NCBI GenBank assembly: GCA_031553655.1
Contig: JAVBLG010000038.1
Span: 1-8,790, forward strand
Direction of reading: 5' to 3'
Length of the DNA: 8,790 nt
Origin: JAVBLG01 sp031553655
GTDB taxonomy: Bacteria > Desulfobacterota > Desulfovibrionia > Desulfovibrionales > Desulfovibrionaceae
Position numbers and translations under genes: made by a program. The notes below the pieces were generated by a model. It was not told the origin of the DNA. It saw nothing but the letters and a program-made list of their open reading frames with translations, and did no database searches. Positions within the stretch are counted from its first letter, which is position 1. The number at the start of each line of letters is the position of its first letter. Shown one piece after another: positions 1 to 5,225 of this stretch.

Positions 1-30
1 AGAAAGGAACTTTTGGAAAAGTTCCTTTCT
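1..30. terminator. Candidate transcription terminator after sctN
   Basis: This is a perfect inverted repeat with 14-bp arms (AGAAAGGAACTTTT and its complement) around 2 bp. It lies 40 bp after the sctN stop and is symmetrical, so it could act on both strands. There is no long T-tract beyond the stem apart from the TTTCT within the arm, and the window ends here. Confidence 0.55.
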
Positions 31-53
31 CCCTTCCCCCGAACCCCCATCCC
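31..53 (-). other. Four-G-tract (G-quadruplex) motif after sctN
   Basis: On the coding strand the pattern G3-N2-G5-N3-G5-N2-G3 begins 17 nt after the sctN stop. It satisfies the usual quadruplex pattern of four runs of at least three G with loops under 7 nt. Folding is not shown. Confidence 0.55.
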
Positions 54-70
54 TCTTTCCTCAAAACTTT

Positions 71-1399
71 TCATTTTACAATGGCCTCCAGGGCTTCCAT
101 GGTCTCGGCAAAAGAGCTGCGCTCATTAACCCCCTGCCGCAAAAACGATCTCACCGCGCCAATTTTGCCGAGAGCCTCATCGGCTTCGGCATCGGAACCT
201 TTTTTATATTCCCCGATGCGTACCAGAAGCTCCACCTCCTCATACTTGGCCAGAATGCGCCGGAGCCGCCCGGCGGCCTCGCGATGCTCCGAGCCGACGA
301 TGGAATTCATCACCCGGCTCACGCTGGCAAGCACATCAATGGCTGGATAATGCCCCATGGAAGCCAAATTGCGCGAAAGCACTATATGCCCGTCTAGAAT
401 GGATCGCGTTTCATCGGCTATGGGCTCGGTCATGTCGTCGCCCTCAACCAGCACGGTATAAAGGGCTGTAATAGAACCGCGCCCGGAATTGCCGGTTCGT
501 TCCATAAGCCTCGGCAGTGCGGAAAATACCGAAGGTGGAAAACCGCGCCGCGTGGGCGGCTCGCCCGCCGCAAGACCTATTTCGCGCTGGGCGCGGCCAA
601 AACGGGTTACGGAATCCATGAGCAAAAGCACGCTTTTTTGCTGATCACGAAAATATTCGGCTATGGCTGTGGCTGTATAGGCCGCCTTGAGCCGTTCCAT
701 GGCCGAGCGGTCCGAGGTGGAAACAACAATCACGGATCGGGCCAGCCCTTCCGGCCCCAGATCGCGCTCCAAAAATTCGCGCACTTCGCGCCCGCGCTCG
801 CCAATCAGGGCCAAAACGCACACGTCCGCGGAGCAACCTTTTATTATGCAGGAAAGAAGGGTGCTCTTGCCCCCGCCCGCCGCCGCGAAAATGCCGAGTC
901 TCTGCCCTTCGCCGCAAGTAAGAAGTCCGTCAACGGCTCTGATCCCCAGGGAAATGGGCCGTTCAATCATTTTACGGCTCAAGGGGTCTGGAGGTTCGGC
1001 ATATACCGGGTAACGAGCGCGGGGCTTAAGGGGCGGGCCGCCGTCCGCAGGTTCGCCAAGGCCGTTAAGCACCCGTCCGAGCAAATCCCCGCCCACGGGC
1101 ACGGAATGTATTTCTCCGGTGGGTATCACTTCGGTGGAAGGGGATATGCCCTGCAAATCGCCAAGGGGCGTAAGCAAGGCCGCGTCTTTCACAAAGCCGA
1201 CCACCTCGGCTTTGAGCGTCCAGTTATTCCAGGGATTGCGCAAAAGACATATTTCGCCGACGCGCACTCCGGGGGCGGCCGCCCTTATAATGGTGCCCAC
1301 CACCTGTTCCACCCGGCCGCGAAACTTCACAGTGGAGGCGGAGCGAACAGTTTCTTCAAGCATGGTGGCCAGATAATCAAAATTTTTGCTGGAAGACAT
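71..1399 (-). CDS. sctN: Type III secretion ATPase SctN (YscN/EscN family)
   Basis: SctN is the hexameric cytoplasmic ATPase that strips chaperones from substrates and unfolds them for export. The 442-residue length is normal for the family (430-450). An N-terminal beta-barrel domain spans about 25-95, a RecA-like nucleotide domain about 150-370 and a helical C-terminal domain about 375-442. Walker A is A-A-A-G-G-G-K-S-T at 172-180 (K178). The catalytic Glu is E201 in 'GERGREV'. Walker B is 'VLLLMDSVTR' (D262), followed by the type III signature 'GEPPTRRGFPPSVFS'. The arginine finger is probably R362 in 'ASVSRVM', by alignment offset with EscN R366. All key residues are present, so the enzyme should be active. 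ATG 1399 has TAAGG 7 nt upstream. It is the last visible gene of the operon. Confidence 0.98.
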   Translation of the reverse strand: MSSSKNFDYLATMLEETVRSASTVKFRGRVEQVVGTIIRAAAPGVRVGEICLLRNPWNNWTLKAEVVGFVKDAALLTPLGDLQGISPSTEVIPTGEIHSVPVGGDLLGRVLNGLGEPADGGPPLKPRARYPVYAEPPDPLSRKMIERPISLGIRAVDGLLTCGEGQRLGIFAAAGGGKSTLLSCIIKGCSADVCVLALIGERGREVREFLERDLGPEGLARSVIVVSTSDRSAMERLKAAYTATAIAEYFRDQQKSVLLLMDSVTRFGRAQREIGLAAGEPPTRRGFPPSVFSALPRLMERTGNSGRGSITALYTVLVEGDDMTEPIADETRSILDGHIVLSRNLASMGHYPAIDVLASVSRVMNSIVGSEHREAAGRLRRILAKYEEVELLVRIGEYKKGSDAEADEALGKIGAVRSFLRQGVNERSSFAETMEALEAIVK

Positions 1400-1411
1400 G
1401 GCACGGCCTTA

Positions 1412-2029
1412 TCATTCAGGCCTGATTCTGGCGGCAAAGGCCCGGCGCAAAGCCTCAAGCTGTGTTTCCAAACCGGCGTCAACAATGCCAAGGTCGCTTT
1501 CCATCAGGCACGAGCCGCGCCCAAGGCGCGCATCAGCCGCGATTTCCAGAAAAGCCCCCCGGCCCTCGGCAAGCATGTCCGCCAGTTCGCGGCGCAACAC
1601 TTTTTCATCTTCCGGCGCCACGCGCACGGTTACCCGCTGCCTGGCGCTCAAATTACTGAGTGCGGTTTTAACTATACGCGTAATACGCTCGTCGTCGGGC
1701 AGTTCGCCCACAACCTTGCGCACGGCCTGATTGACTACATCCACCACGGAATTTTCCATACGCTCGATAAAAGACACCGAAGACATCACCGTATCCAGAA
1801 TTTTTTCCATATGCTCCAGGCGGCTGGCTTCCCGACCTTCCCGGTATCCTTCTTCCATACGGCGGGCATAGTCTTCTTCAGTCTTACGCGTTATTTCGGT
1901 GGCCCGCGCTTTGGCCGCGTCGATGATTTCTCCGGCTTCAAGTAAAAGCCCGGCTTCGGGAACGGATATTTTGCGGACTCCGGGGGCCGGAACCGGCGTA
2001 TCGGCAATCAGTTGAAACACGGCGCCCAT
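1412..2029 (-). CDS. sctL: Type III secretion ATPase regulator/stator SctL (YscL/FliH family)
   Basis: SctL dimers bind the ATPase SctN and link it to SctQ, forming the spokes of the cytoplasmic sorting platform. The 205-residue product has a short N-terminal segment and a long charged coiled-coil helix (about 30-75, 'EAGEIIDAAKARATEITRKTEEDYARRMEEGYREGREA'). A C-terminal FliH/V-ATPase-E-like domain ends in the signature 'GSCLMESDLGIVDAGLETQLEALRRAF' (172-198). The frame is open to a GTG at 2074, but ATG 2029 has AGGTGG 7 nt upstream and begins like other SctL proteins, so it is preferred. It overlaps sctK by 22 bp. It ends in tandem TGA-TAA stops, and sctN begins 12 bp later. Tight pairing of sctL with sctN fits their direct interaction. 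Confidence 0.95.
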   Translation of the reverse strand: MGAVFQLIADTPVPAPGVRKISVPEAGLLLEAGEIIDAAKARATEITRKTEEDYARRMEEGYREGREASRLEHMEKILDTVMSSVSFIERMENSVVDVVNQAVRKVVGELPDDERITRIVKTALSNLSARQRVTVRVAPEDEKVLRRELADMLAEGRGAFLEIAADARLGRGSCLMESDLGIVDAGLETQLEALRRAFAARIRPE

Positions 2030-2790
2030 TGCGGAGCCACCTCTTTGATTAAAATTTTTTTCAAGCCGGTCCACACGGCTTCGCGTACAGCCTCAATATT
2101 CGCAATACATCCCGTTCCGCTCGCATGGTCAAAATTTTTCATATTTCCACGATGATTGTCCGCTATCCGGTTTGCCTTTCCGTCCATGGCGGCAAAGGAA
2201 AAAAGATCACGGGTACGCGCCCGCAAAGGCGCGGGCCAAGTCTGGCGCAAAATTCTTACGGCCTCACGCCCGTGCTTTACAACGCGCCCGGCTAACGGCA
2301 TACGCCTGTCCACAGCGCAAAAAGCCCCGCCAACCGCCTCGCTCAAGGCAAAACGCCCTCTTGTGAGCGCATAGGCGTAAACATCCCGGCCCAGAGCATC
2401 TTTCAGAGTCATTACCTCATCTCGGGCAACAGCCGCGGCTATTTCACGGGCATGAACGGCGGCCCCGAACCAGTGGGCCAGCCTGCGCAGCGTTGCCGCG
2501 TCAAGCAGGGCCAGACGACGGCTTTCTTCTGCAAAATCCCAAAAAGAACCCTGAGCGATGTCTGCCGCCTGCAGCCCGGAGGCCGCCTCCAAATGCGTAT
2601 CTGGGGAAAAATCCGCTGTACGGAGGCGGCCCCGCAGGCGCGTAAGGCAAATTTTTATGCAAGGCGCATTATCCCCGCAAAGGCGTTTTGAACATTTCTC
2701 GGGCGTAACCGAGGCGTTGTTAAAAGCAATGACAGCTTTTAACAATTCCGGTTTTTCAGTAAGCAGGACGGCAAAAAATTTCTTATCCAT
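2008..2790 (-). CDS. sctK: Type III secretion sorting-platform protein SctK (YscK family)
   Basis: SctK is the cytoplasmic adaptor between the FHA domain of SctD and the SctQ-SctL pods of the sorting platform. The 260-residue product has the helical stretch typical of YscK proteins, about 66-150: 'HLEAASGLQAADIAQGSFWDF...RLALLDAATLRRLAHWFGAAVHAREIAAAVARDEVMTLKDALG'. This is followed by a moderately conserved C-terminal half. The frame stays open upstream to 3009, but translation there would read sctJ in another frame. ATG 2790 is chosen because GAAGG lies 8 nt upstream and residues MDKKFFAVLL begin the conserved part. It overlaps the sctJ stop by 8 bp and sctL by 22 bp, so translation is probably coupled. 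A four-cysteine cluster (C33, C38, C44, C48) is unusual. SctK diverges fast between species, so order adds weight. Confidence 0.88.
   Translation of the reverse strand: MDKKFFAVLLTEKPELLKAVIAFNNASVTPEKCSKRLCGDNAPCIKICLTRLRGRLRTADFSPDTHLEAASGLQAADIAQGSFWDFAEESRRLALLDAATLRRLAHWFGAAVHAREIAAAVARDEVMTLKDALGRDVYAYALTRGRFALSEAVGGAFCAVDRRMPLAGRVVKHGREAVRILRQTWPAPLRARTRDLFSFAAMDGKANRIADNHRGNMKNFDHASGTGCIANIEAVREAVWTGLKKILIKEVAPQWAPCFN
2037..2044 (-). promoter_or_regulatory. Ribosome binding site fixing the sctL start
   Basis: AGAGGTGG, inside the last sctK codons, ends 7 nt before the ATG at 2029. It favours that start over the GTG at 2074, which has no comparable site. Confidence 0.75.
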
Positions 2791-3583
2791 CGCCTTTGCC
2801 TTCGGCTGACGGTTTAAAAAATAACAATTTGCTCTGTCTGAAGAAAAAGACGAACAACCACACCGCAAGCGCCACAGCGGCCATCGCGGCCACAAAAAAA
2901 GTACCGGCCAGAAAAAACGGAAAACCGTCTTCGGGAATGACGGGGATAATTCCAAACATGGTTTGCGGCTCGGCCATGGACACAACCACGGTTTCCCGCA
3001 CAGGCACAAGCATTACGGAAACCCGTTCAAAATTGAGATCCGGCACGGAATTGGCGGTCAGCTCCTTGATTTTTGGCACCATGTTCACCACCTGCGAGCC
3101 TGGCAAATGTCGCAAAAAAACAGCGGCCGAGGGCTGAGTTCGCGTGTTGGTGGCCTGATCCACGCTGGCCAGAACCACATGGACGCGGGCGGTGAGCACT
3201 CCGTCTATGCGCGAAAGGGTTCCGGCCACCTCCTGGGAAATGGCGTAAGCAAGACGCGACTGCTCTTCCAGAGGGGTGGAAATCATGCCTTGCCCGGAAA
3301 ACACATTGCCCATGCTGGCGAAACTTTCGCCGGGAAGATTATTGTCCTTGAGAATTTGCAGAGCCTGAACAATCTGCTTGCTATCCACGGAAACCGCATA
3401 TCCGTTTTTGCCGACATTGTCCTTTTGCGCCCTTACTCCGCGTTTTAAAAGCGTGGCCAGCATGGCATTGGCCTGACCTTCGTTGAGCCCCCGGTGAATT
3501 TCGGTTTTGCACCCCGACAGCAGCAAAACCAGGGACAAAACAAAAAGGAGCGCCAGCGGTTTAAATTTCATTATTCTTGCCAT
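2783..3583 (-). CDS. sctJ: Type III secretion inner-ring lipoprotein SctJ (YscJ/PrgK family)
   Basis: SctJ forms the inner of the two inner-membrane rings of the basal body. From the ATG at 3583 it has 266 residues: a lipoprotein signal with lipobox Leu-Ser-Gly-Cys (Cys25), then the ring-building motif region. 'GLNEGQANAMLATLLKRGV' (from 32), 'TPLEEQSRLAYAISQEVAGTLSRIDGVLTARVHVVLA' and 'PSAAVFLRH' are all hallmark YscJ/FliF-type stretches. A C-terminal membrane helix lies about 223-248, followed by a short basic/aromatic cytoplasmic end. The reading frame is open back to a TTG at 3622, but that codon has no ribosome site. ATG 3583 has a weak GTGGA, and ATG 3571 (Cys21) is also possible. It lies 54 bp after sctI and its last 8 bp overlap sctK. 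Confidence 0.96.
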   Translation of the reverse strand: MARIMKFKPLALLFVLSLVLLLSGCKTEIHRGLNEGQANAMLATLLKRGVRAQKDNVGKNGYAVSVDSKQIVQALQILKDNNLPGESFASMGNVFSGQGMISTPLEEQSRLAYAISQEVAGTLSRIDGVLTARVHVVLASVDQATNTRTQPSAAVFLRHLPGSQVVNMVPKIKELTANSVPDLNFERVSVMLVPVRETVVVSMAEPQTMFGIIPVIPEDGFPFFLAGTFFVAAMAAVALAVWLFVFFFRQSKLLFFKPSAEGKGDG

Positions 3584-3637
3584 GTATTTCCACATATGAA
3601 TTGCGGTTATTTGATAAACCAAAAATAGATCAAAAAA

Positions 3638-4150
3638 TTAATGCTGCTTCAACACCATTTCAAAGTCTTCACCAATCTTGTGCGAAACCTGCTGACCGGC
3701 CGTCCCCTGCGCCCTCAGTACGCCGGTAAGATATTGCAGCCGAAAAAGCTCTTCCGGAGCCGCATTACCGCTGCCGATCTTATCCACCAGACGGGACAAT
3801 TCCACCTCCAAATGTGTCTTTTGCCCAATGGCGGCGTCATGCGGGCTGTTTTGCTCCGGCCGAGTACCAGAAGAGTACACTCCCTCCGCAAAAAGGCCCT
3901 CTTTCCTTGCCATTGGGTCAAAATCCGCTATTTGGGGACTTTCACCCGATGTGGGGTCGTGCCCGACTACACTATTACCAGCTTGCACCGCACCCGCATC
4001 CGCCGCCTCCCCTTCAAGAGCGGCCTCAAAAGCCTTAACCAGCTCTTGTGAAGGCGCTTCCAAAGGAGCGGACGTCCCTCCGATTTCGCCTGCGGACGCG
4101 CCGCCGACTCCGCCGGTCAGGTTTGCGGCAAGCTTGTATAGTTCAGACAT
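3638..4150 (-). CDS. sctI: Type III secretion inner-rod protein SctI (YscI family), long form
   Basis: SctI forms the inner rod that anchors the needle to the export gate inside the basal body and is itself an early secreted substrate. The C-terminal third (about 112-168) carries the recognisable part: an amphipathic helix 'LEVELSRLVDKIGSGNA' followed by 'PEELFRLQYLTGVLRAQGTAGQQVSHKIGEDFEMVLK'. This resembles the Q-x-x-x-x-x-x-x-x-Q and final helix of YscI/HrpB-type rods. The first 110 residues are Gly-, Ala- and Ser-rich, apparently disordered. At 170 residues it is longer than YscI or PscI, which are about 112-115. The ATG at 4150 has a modest GGAAA site 5 nt upstream. Its position between the G and J genes supports the call; the N-terminal extension is the odd feature. 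Confidence 0.88.
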   Translation of the reverse strand: MSELYKLAANLTGGVGGASAGEIGGTSAPLEAPSQELVKAFEAALEGEAADAGAVQAGNSVVGHDPTSGESPQIADFDPMARKEGLFAEGVYSSGTRPEQNSPHDAAIGQKTHLEVELSRLVDKIGSGNAAPEELFRLQYLTGVLRAQGTAGQQVSHKIGEDFEMVLKQH

Positions 4151-4263
4151 TTTTATTTTCCAATTTTAAAGCGTTTTGCGTAGTGAAATGAGAAAATGCT
4201 CAACGGCCAGTGCATGAATAATTTCAAAAGCAAAATGCTGTAAACAAGAGGAGCAAAAAGCGT
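4151..4263 (-). other. AT-rich gap between yscG-like and sctI
   Basis: This is the longest internal gap (113 bp), sited where Yersinia has yscH. It contains a 9-bp direct repeat AAAGCGTTT (4168-4176 and 4257-4265, the second entering the yscG stop). A 20-codon frame (4215-4153) is also open but lacks a ribosome site. No convincing gene or terminator is visible. Confidence 0.6.
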
Positions 4264-4629
4264 TTATTTACAAACAGCCAGCAATTCTTTAGCAAAAACA
4301 GCCGCCGCTCCGTCGCCTCGAGCGGGAACCGCCAGAATCTCCCTGGCATCTTCCGCCCTTTTGTCCAGCAAGGCGCAAAGCCCCAACACGGCGAGAGCCT
4401 CACTGTCATCAGGGTTGGCGGCCAGCACTTCCTCTTTGAGAATGCGCTCCGCTTCGATAAATTCATCCACCACTACATGACTGAAGGCTAATCCCACCAG
4501 AGCCGGGGCAAAGCCCGGTTTTTCAGCCAGAACGCCCAGGTAAACGGCTCGCGCTTCCAAAACAAGCCCCCTGTGGCAGCCGATATTGGCTATATCCAGC
4601 AACAGGCCGCGCTTTTCAGGCGAAAGCAT
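4264..4629 (-). CDS. yscG: YscG-like needle chaperone (TPR-like)
   Basis: The 121-residue product consists of helix pairs with a TPR-like pattern: 'LLLDIANIGCHRGLVLEARAVYLGVLAEKPG', then 'ALVGLAFSHVVVDEFIEAERILKEEVLAANPD' and 'SEALAVLGLCALLDKRAEDAREIL'. YscG/PscG are TPR-fold chaperones of about 115 residues; with YscE/PscE they clamp the C-terminal helix of the needle subunit in the cytoplasm. Size, fold pattern and location right after sctF agree. The start is chosen as ATG at 4629, where TGATG joins the sctF stop to this start. AGAGGAG ends 6 nt before it, whereas the GTG three bases earlier (4632) sits too close to that site. A 113-bp gap follows before sctI. Confidence 0.85.
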   Translation of the reverse strand: MLSPEKRGLLLDIANIGCHRGLVLEARAVYLGVLAEKPGFAPALVGLAFSHVVVDEFIEAERILKEEVLAANPDDSEALAVLGLCALLDKRAEDAREILAVPARGDGAAAVFAKELLAVCK

Positions 4630-4883
4630 CACGAGCTCCTCTGGGCCAGACTCTTCATCATGTCTGTGGCGCTCTTGGAAACGGAAGAAAGGGCCTCCAC
4701 AAGCGCATTGTACTGGCCCACTTCGAACTGCATGGCGACCATCTGTTCCGAACTGAGCTTTTCACCCTTCATTATCGCATTCATACGATTGCTCAATTCC
4801 TGGCCCTTCTTGTTTATACCCTCCATGCCTCTGTTGAACATGGAATTTATATCAAATCCGGGTGATGAGGATATGTTGACCAT
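4629..4883 (-). CDS. sctF: Type III secretion needle subunit SctF (YscF/PscF family)
   Basis: SctF polymerises into the extracellular hollow needle. The 84-residue product has the expected size and helical-hairpin pattern. A variable polar N-terminus (1-17) leads into a first helix (about 18-40), then a short turn at 41-45. A conserved C-terminal helix follows with 'MVAMQFEVGQYNALVEALSSVSK' at 48-70 and 'MKSLAQRSS' at the end. The 'Q-x-x-x-x-x-Y-N' spacing before the final hydrophobic stretch is typical of needle and inner-rod proteins. The ATG at 4883 has a strong AGGAG 7 nt upstream, preceded directly by a stable hairpin, which suggests high or separately tuned expression. Its TGA overlaps the ATG of the next gene by 1 bp. 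Its predicted chaperones lie on both sides. Confidence 0.95.
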   Translation of the reverse strand: MVNISSSPGFDINSMFNRGMEGINKKGQELSNRMNAIMKGEKLSSEQMVAMQFEVGQYNALVEALSSVSKSATDMMKSLAQRSS

Positions 4884-4890
4884 GGTTTTT

Positions 4891-4895
4891 CTCCT
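4891..4895 (-). promoter_or_regulatory. Strong ribosome binding site of sctF
   Basis: AGGAG lies 7 nt before the ATG at 4883, among the best-placed ribosome sites in the operon. This suits the needle subunit, which is needed in many copies. Confidence 0.75.
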
Positions 4896-4896
4896 G

Positions 4897-4918
4897 AAAT
4901 CCGCCTTGAGGCGAATTT
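4897..4918 (-). promoter_or_regulatory. Stem-loop next to the sctF ribosome site
   Basis: In the transcript, AAAUUCGCC pairs with GGCGGAUUU across a UCAA loop: nine pairs, including one U-G wobble. The hairpin ends 1 nt before the AGGAG of sctF (4895-4891), leaving that site single-stranded. A stabilising or processing role for the needle message is inferred. Confidence 0.6.
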
Positions 4919-4927
4919 GCTTTGAGC

Positions 4928-4943
4928 TAGACAGTGTTGTCTA
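4928..4943. repeat. Inverted repeat in the yscE-sctF gap
   Basis: TAGACA and TGTCTA form a 6-bp stem with a 4-nt loop, 10 bp after the yscE-like stop. It is the first of two stem-loops in this 70-bp gap. Confidence 0.55.
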
Positions 4944-4953
4944 CCGCTTGCGC

Positions 4954-5160
4954 TTATAAAAGTCTGTCCACTATATCGCGCGCGGCCTGTACCGCCTCGC
5001 GCACCGGCCTGGCAACCGCCATTTCGTCCGGGGTAAGCCCCTGATCCATACGCGCGCGCAGTTCGGCTTCCATGCGCGCCAGCTCATCCTTGAGCGCGCC
5101 GCGCGCCGCCGAAGAAGAATCACTTTCCAGAAGCTCCGACATGGGCAAAATTGAATTCAT
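4954..5160 (-). CDS. yscE: YscE-like needle co-chaperone
   Basis: This small acidic protein has 68 residues and is predicted to be almost wholly helical, with a charged amphipathic first helix (about 18-40) and a second helix (about 45-67) split by a Gly-Leu-Thr-Pro turn at 41-44. That is the size and helical-hairpin plan of YscE/PscE, which together with YscG/PscG sequesters the needle subunit in the cytoplasm and stops early polymerisation. Primary sequence is too short and variable for recognition on its own; the call depends strongly on its place between sctD and sctF in a Ysc-type cluster. The start is ATG at 5160, with only a weak GTGAG-like ribosome site. An internal Met at residue 7 has no visible site. 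It is separated from sctD by 65 bp and from sctF by 70 bp. Confidence 0.75.
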   Translation of the reverse strand: MNSILPMSELLESDSSSAARGALKDELARMEAELRARMDQGLTPDEMAVARPVREAVQAARDIVDRLL

Positions 5161-5174
5161 AAATATCTCACGAA

Positions 5175-5203
5175 ATTATAGCGCGGGCTCATGGCAATCT
5201 GAA
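5175..5203 (-). promoter_or_regulatory. Candidate internal promoter ahead of the needle genes
   Basis: In the 65-bp gap after sctD, a perfect TATAAT (5180-5175) is preceded at 17 bp by TTCAGA (5203-5198, 4 of 6 to TTGACA). A start about 7 nt downstream would leave only about 8 nt before the yscE-like ATG. The site would therefore serve sctF and later genes better than yscE. Confidence 0.35.
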
Positions 5204-5225
5204 AGCTCATTCAGATCTGCCGGAC

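Noticed and set aside
71..1399. sctN as flagellar FliI or an F1 ATPase subunit
   Set aside because: The whole neighbourhood (secretin, needle, SctJ, SctK) is injectisome-specific, and no flagellar gene is present.
638..1945. Long plus-strand open frame of 435 codons opposite sctN and sctL
   Set aside because: It lies wholly antisense to two certain genes and spans their junction. Its product is His/Gly/Phe-rich with no domain pattern, as expected from the complement of GC-biased codons.
2791..3009. Upstream extension of sctK to 3009
   Set aside because: It would read the 3' end of sctJ in another frame; the extra 73 residues are Trp/Pro/Cys-rich noise and ATG 2790 has a ribosome site.
3584..3622. 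TTG start of sctJ at 3622
   Set aside because: No ribosome site precedes it and it would place 13 extra polar residues before the lipoprotein signal.
4153..4215. Twenty-codon frame ending just before sctI as a possible yscH remnant
   Set aside because: It is too short, lacks a ribosome site, and its residues show no recognisable type III motif.
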